Source of the DNA: Eremophila alpestris peregrina
Taxonomy: Eukaryota > Chordata > Aves > Passeriformes > Alaudidae
Direction of reading: 5' to 3'
DNA length: 64,000 nucleotides
Assembly (NCBI GenBank): GCA_009792885.1
Contig: WMCF01000003.1
Location: forward strand, 13,857,974-13,921,973
Of the stretch, positions 61,601 to 64,000 are shown piece after piece. The notes under the pieces are model-generated. The model saw nothing but the letters and a program-made list of their open reading frames with translations, did no database searches and was not told the DNA's origin. Within the stretch, counting starts at the first letter, position 1. Each line of letters begins with the position of its first letter. A program made the translations under genes and the position numbers.

Positions 61601-63668
61601 CGCTTAGCTGACATCTGCAAAGCTGATGTTTTTGAGCAAACCAAGGTTCGTTTTAGTGAGGACGGTCTTCCCAACAAACCCGGAAAAAAAGGAGATGTGT
61701 GGCGTCTGGGCTTGCTTCTGCTTTCACTCAGCCAGGGCCGAGTAACCAAGGAATTCCCAGTTGTTGTTCCTACCAATTTACCTGCTGACTTCCAAGACTT
61801 TCTAGAAAAGTATGTTTGTCACATTCCCTTATCTTTTTGTCTTTTTTAAGAATATATAACTCGTTCTGTGTTGCTAGTTGTAGTTTTTATAGAAGAGGCA
61901 TGGCTCAGGCTGCTAACCTGGGATTTGGGAGAGCAGGTTTGGTGCTCTCTTTTTCTCTGTTCTGCCACAAACTGTGTATCACTGTGGATAAGCCATGTAG
62001 TCTGCCTTTGCTTCTGATTCCCATCTGAATGATGGAAGTCATAATTTCTTAAACGTAACAAGAGCTCTTCTAATATTTATGTCAGACATGAAATAATTCT
62101 CTCTGTGGTTTGCTATCAGGTGTGTTTGCTTGGAAGATAAGGAAAGATGGACTCCTCAGCAGTTGCTACAACATAGTTTTATAAACATTCCACGAATAAA
62201 AATACCTGTAGCTGAAGAAAATCTGGATGGTAAGGAGCTTGGTTCTTCCTGTATTCTGCTAAGTAAGTGGACTACATGTCTGCACTAAAAAAAGCTGAGC
62301 TAAGAAAAACTACAGCTTCACAAGACTGCACAAGTTTGTTACATTAACTAACTTAAAAGGTAGATCTTTAACTTCTGTCTCCTGGGCTGACTGGGGTGGA
62401 CTGACTACTGTTTTTTCTTCTGTAGAAGCAGCTTATGCTTTTAAAGAAACCTGTAAACTCATCCACCTCCTGCATGGTGTAAATGTAGACTTAACTTTGT
62501 TCTTGGAAAATGGTATTCCAATGAGATTTCTTTTCTTCTTATGTTCTTGTTAAAATCATTCCTTTGTCCAGCATAATTCATGCTAGTAATTAAAAGCTGT
62601 ATTAAGATTTATGCTTGTACTAGAACTTTACACAGCAGAGCACTTCTGTATTTTAGGGTTTAGTTGCACTTGAAGTTTTTTAGGTTTTGCCTCCTTCTTG
62701 CTCCTTACCTGACAGTCCCTACTGCCTTATTGCCAGTGATGGTAACTTTGTCTTCATTGCAGATTCAGCAGGTATAGATTGCATGGAGACAGTTGTACCC
62801 AGCAGTCAGATATCCAGCGCTTCGTTCTTCACAGAAACACAGAGACAATTTTCACGATACTACAATGAGTTTGAAGAGCTAAAATTACTTGGTAAAGGGG
62901 CTTTTGGAGCAGTCATCAAGGTATGGTATAAAAATTGTTTGCTCCATGGAAACCTTTTTGGGGATTTGTTTGTTTTCTCTGAAGCAGACCAACATATTCA
63001 ATGTTTGCATGGTTTTATTTACTGTCTGCTAGTGTGCTGTGCCTGTGTTGAGGTTTTTATCTTGAATTGAATAGTCTGAAAAGTTCTTTGCAAGAGGTTG
63101 CTGGGAGATTGGGGAGAAGCCTGTCATTATGGGGAACCTTGCATTTGAATTGTAGTCATTTTCCAGGTGAAAGGAAGGCTTCCTGTTTTGTGAAATTATT
63201 CTTCTGGCTCTGCTTGGTCAGGCATTTGTAAGCAATTCCCCTTAGAGTAATCTGAATTTTGCAGGTGAGAAATAAGCTTGATGGTTGCTATTACGCTGTG
63301 AAGCGCATTCGCATCAACCCTAGCAGCAAGCAGTTCCGCAGGATCAAGGGGGAAGTGACGCTGCTCTCCCGCTTGAACCATGAGAACATTGTGAGGTATT
63401 ACAACGCCTGGATAGAGAAACATGAGAGTCCTGTTCCCACATCTGAGACAGCCGCAGAGAGAAGAGCGGCCCCCAAAGCTGGTCTCCTCATCCTTTCCCC
63501 TGAGGAGACAAATGATGTGGAAACTAATGCTCCTCCGCCGTGTTTGACAAGTTCAGTTGAGTGGAGCACTTCATGTGAAAGGTCCTCCAGCAACAAGTTC
63601 AGCGGAGCTGATCAGGAGTCCAGTGATGACGATGATGATGGTGATGGAGTGTTCTCACATTCAATTTT
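52531..63668 (+). CDS. EIF2AK4: EIF2AK4 (GCN2), eIF2alpha kinase, first 12 coding exons
   Basis: GCN2 senses uncharged tRNA and ribosome stalling and phosphorylates eIF2alpha, starting the integrated stress response in the cytosol. Twelve exons join in perfect phase to 752 codons plus two bases of about 1650. In order they encode an RWD domain (about residues 20-145, with the YPDTVP hallmark) that binds GCN1, a charged coiled-coil (about 150-215), and a pseudokinase domain (about 300-545). In the pseudokinase HRD is replaced by HKV and DFG by DYS, as known for GCN2. The true kinase N-lobe follows, with GKGAFGAV at about 609-616 and the ATP lysine in YYAVKRI at about K631, then the acidic kinase insert. 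The rest lies right of the window. GPR176 is divergent on the left. Confidence 0.97.
54151..54266 (+). CDS. EIF2AK4: EIF2AK4 exon 2 (RWD)
   Basis: 116 nt, phase 0 to 2; acceptor TGCATTTTAG, donor GATAC|GTAAGT. Encodes PPEINLVLRPQGLTGANEVY and KVDLWVKCPHTYPD, nearly the human RWD sequence. Confidence 0.96.
55209..55311 (+). CDS. EIF2AK4: EIF2AK4 exon 3 (RWD)
   Basis: 103 nt, phase 2 to 0; acceptor TCCCTCAG, donor GGAGAG|GTAGGA. Encodes TVPEIQLKNSKGLSNEKI and SRLAELAKQRCGE. Reading past the donor gives an unrelated 50-residue extension, which is a retained-intron shadow. Confidence 0.95.
57922..58095 (+). CDS. EIF2AK4: EIF2AK4 exon 4 (RWD end, coiled-coil start)
   Basis: 58 codons, phase 0 to 0; acceptor TTTCTTTCAG, donor CAGGAG|GTAAGA. 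Encodes VMIFELADHVQSFLSEYNKP and then a Glu/Arg/Gln-rich helix. Confidence 0.96.
58925..59005 (+). CDS. EIF2AK4: EIF2AK4 exon 5 (charged coiled-coil)
   Basis: 27 codons, phase 0 to 0; acceptor ATTTCAG, donor AAACAG|GTATTC. QREILNELQRREEEKREE followed by a Lys-rich stretch, matching the human charged helix. Confidence 0.94.
59451..59599 (+). CDS. EIF2AK4: EIF2AK4 exon 6
   Basis: 149 nt, phase 0 to 2; acceptor TGTTTATAG, donor TCCAA|GTATGT. Begins ERLEIAALTNQDDSHRRD and ends HRPNSAGRS, a polar linker less conserved than its neighbours. Confidence 0.93.
59892..60007 (+). CDS. EIF2AK4: EIF2AK4 exon 7
   Basis: 116 nt, phase 2 to 1; acceptor ATGTTGCAG, donor TTTAG|GTGAGC. Encodes RERQLSVSNNEESPGNHE and GQLTVHKGKCL. 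Serine-rich linker before the pseudokinase. Confidence 0.93.
60647..60804 (+). CDS. EIF2AK4: EIF2AK4 exon 8 (pseudokinase start)
   Basis: 158 nt, phase 1 to 0; acceptor GTGTATAG, donor AAACAG|GTAAGG. Encodes KDEQLGKSVYNALEIHSGDF and YEWVLHWQKKMGRFLTTQE, the start of the pseudokinase domain. Confidence 0.95.
61274..61809 (+). CDS. EIF2AK4: EIF2AK4 exon 9 (pseudokinase core)
   Basis: 536 nt, phase 0 to 2; acceptor TCTGCCAG, donor GAAAA|GTATGT. Encodes LKEQDDSIVVDILVEHISG, YLHSNSVVHKVLCASSVLVD and KVTDYSISKRLADICK. The catalytic-loop HRD is HKV and the DFG position is DYS, so phosphotransfer is not expected. Confidence 0.97.
62120..62229 (+). CDS. EIF2AK4: EIF2AK4 exon 10
   Basis: 110 nt, phase 2 to 1; acceptor GCTATCAG, donor GATG|GTAAGG. 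Encodes CVCLEDKERWTPQQLLQHSF and then IPRIKIPVAEENLD: the end of the pseudokinase and linker. Confidence 0.94.
62763..62920 (+). CDS. EIF2AK4: EIF2AK4 exon 11 (kinase glycine loop)
   Basis: 158 nt, phase 1 to 0; acceptor TTCATTGCAG, donor ATCAAG|GTATGG. Encodes ETQRQFSRYYNEFEELKLLG and KGAFGAVIK, the ATP-binding glycine-rich loop of the active kinase domain. Confidence 0.97.
63265..63668 (+). CDS. EIF2AK4: EIF2AK4 exon 12 (kinase N-lobe and acidic insert)
   Basis: 404 nt, phase 0 to 2; acceptor ATTTTGCAG, donor ATTTT|GTAAGT. Encodes NKLDGCYYAVKRIRINPSSK with the catalytic lysine, then RIKGEVTLLSRLNHENIVRY, then the long acidic kinase insert ending ESSDDDDDGDGVFSHS. The insert is variable relative to human; the rest is nearly identical. 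Confidence 0.97.
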
Positions 63669-64000
63669 GTAAGTAGGCTGCAGTATTGGCACTATAGGGA
63701 GCATGAGCAGAGTTAGTTTTTCCAAGTTTGTGTCTTATCATTCTTGTTTCTTTTGTCAGAAGTAGTTAGCTGCGTTTTTATTCTGTCCCCTTGTTCAAAA
63801 CCAGTGTATTTGCTAGCAGTCAGATAGCTAGAAAATTTTGTCTTCCTGGCTAATTGTCAGTCTGTGTGGAAAATTTTTTGGTGTAGGCTTCTTGAAGCTG
63901 CTTATTTGTGCCAGAATGCATGGCTGCTTACCTTTTGTTTGACTGTCTTTTCCAGCCTTGAGAATAAAGTTTTTTAATAAAGAATAAAAATATTACAAAT

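Larger units (their letters stand above)
52684..64000 (+). other. EIF2AK4: EIF2AK4 introns 1-12
   Basis: The introns are 52684-54150, 54267-55208, 55312-57921, 58096-58924, 59006-59450, 59600-59891, 60008-60646, 60805-61273, 61810-62119, 62230-62762, 62921-63264 and 63669 to the right edge. All are GT-AG. I recognised no CR1 insertions, RNA genes or extra exons in them. Apart from the CpG-rich start of intron 1 they are AT-rich. Confidence 0.75.

Noticed and set aside
1..64000. CRISPR arrays, operons, bacterial-type promoters
   Set aside because: The window is vertebrate nuclear DNA; no regularly spaced repeats with unique spacers were seen.

Overview
The window is vertebrate nuclear DNA, almost certainly from a bird. 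It holds AT-rich, intron-rich genes with GT-AG splicing, CpG-rich promoters, many CR1 LINE 3' ends (the dominant avian retroposon) and no SINEs. The gene order FSIP1(-), GPR176(-), EIF2AK4(+) matches what I remember of human 15q14-15. I assigned the genes by aligning translated exons by eye to remembered human proteins; no database search was run. A passerine is possible from the style of the CR1 and LTR-like repeats, but this is not shown.

Layout. Positions 593-10020 hold the 5' half of FSIP1 on the minus strand: seven coding exons, a GC-rich promoter near 9900-10250, and a polypurine satellite with a 165-base N gap in intron 1. Positions 10300-15787 are intergenic or GPR176 3' UTR and contain a sequencing-adapter artefact at 13002-13134. 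GPR176 occupies 15788-47587 on the minus strand: exon 3 (15788-16895), exon 2 (17777-18029), exon 1 (47359-47587) and a 29-kb first intron carrying at least six CR1 fragments and a suspected LTR element. Positions 47588-52530 separate the head-to-head GPR176 and EIF2AK4 genes, each with its own CpG-rich promoter. From 52531 to the right edge lie the first 12 coding exons of EIF2AK4 (GCN2), about 752 residues, ending inside the acidic insert of the kinase domain.

The three genes do not form a pathway. FSIP1 is a sperm-flagellum fibrous-sheath partner, GPR176 an orphan Gz-coupled receptor linked to the circadian clock, and EIF2AK4 the amino-acid-starvation eIF2alpha kinase. They are listed together because of conserved synteny.

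The most notable points are: a Tn5/Nextera mosaic-end junction in the assembly; a nine-codon uORF that stops one base before the EIF2AK4 start codon; a one-base phase conflict and a missing initiator ATG in FSIP1; RFX X-box-like sites at the FSIP1 promoter and inside GPR176 intron 1; and a CR1 fragment abutting the EIF2AK4 promoter. I found no convincing new biological system. The strongest signals are regulatory or assembly features.
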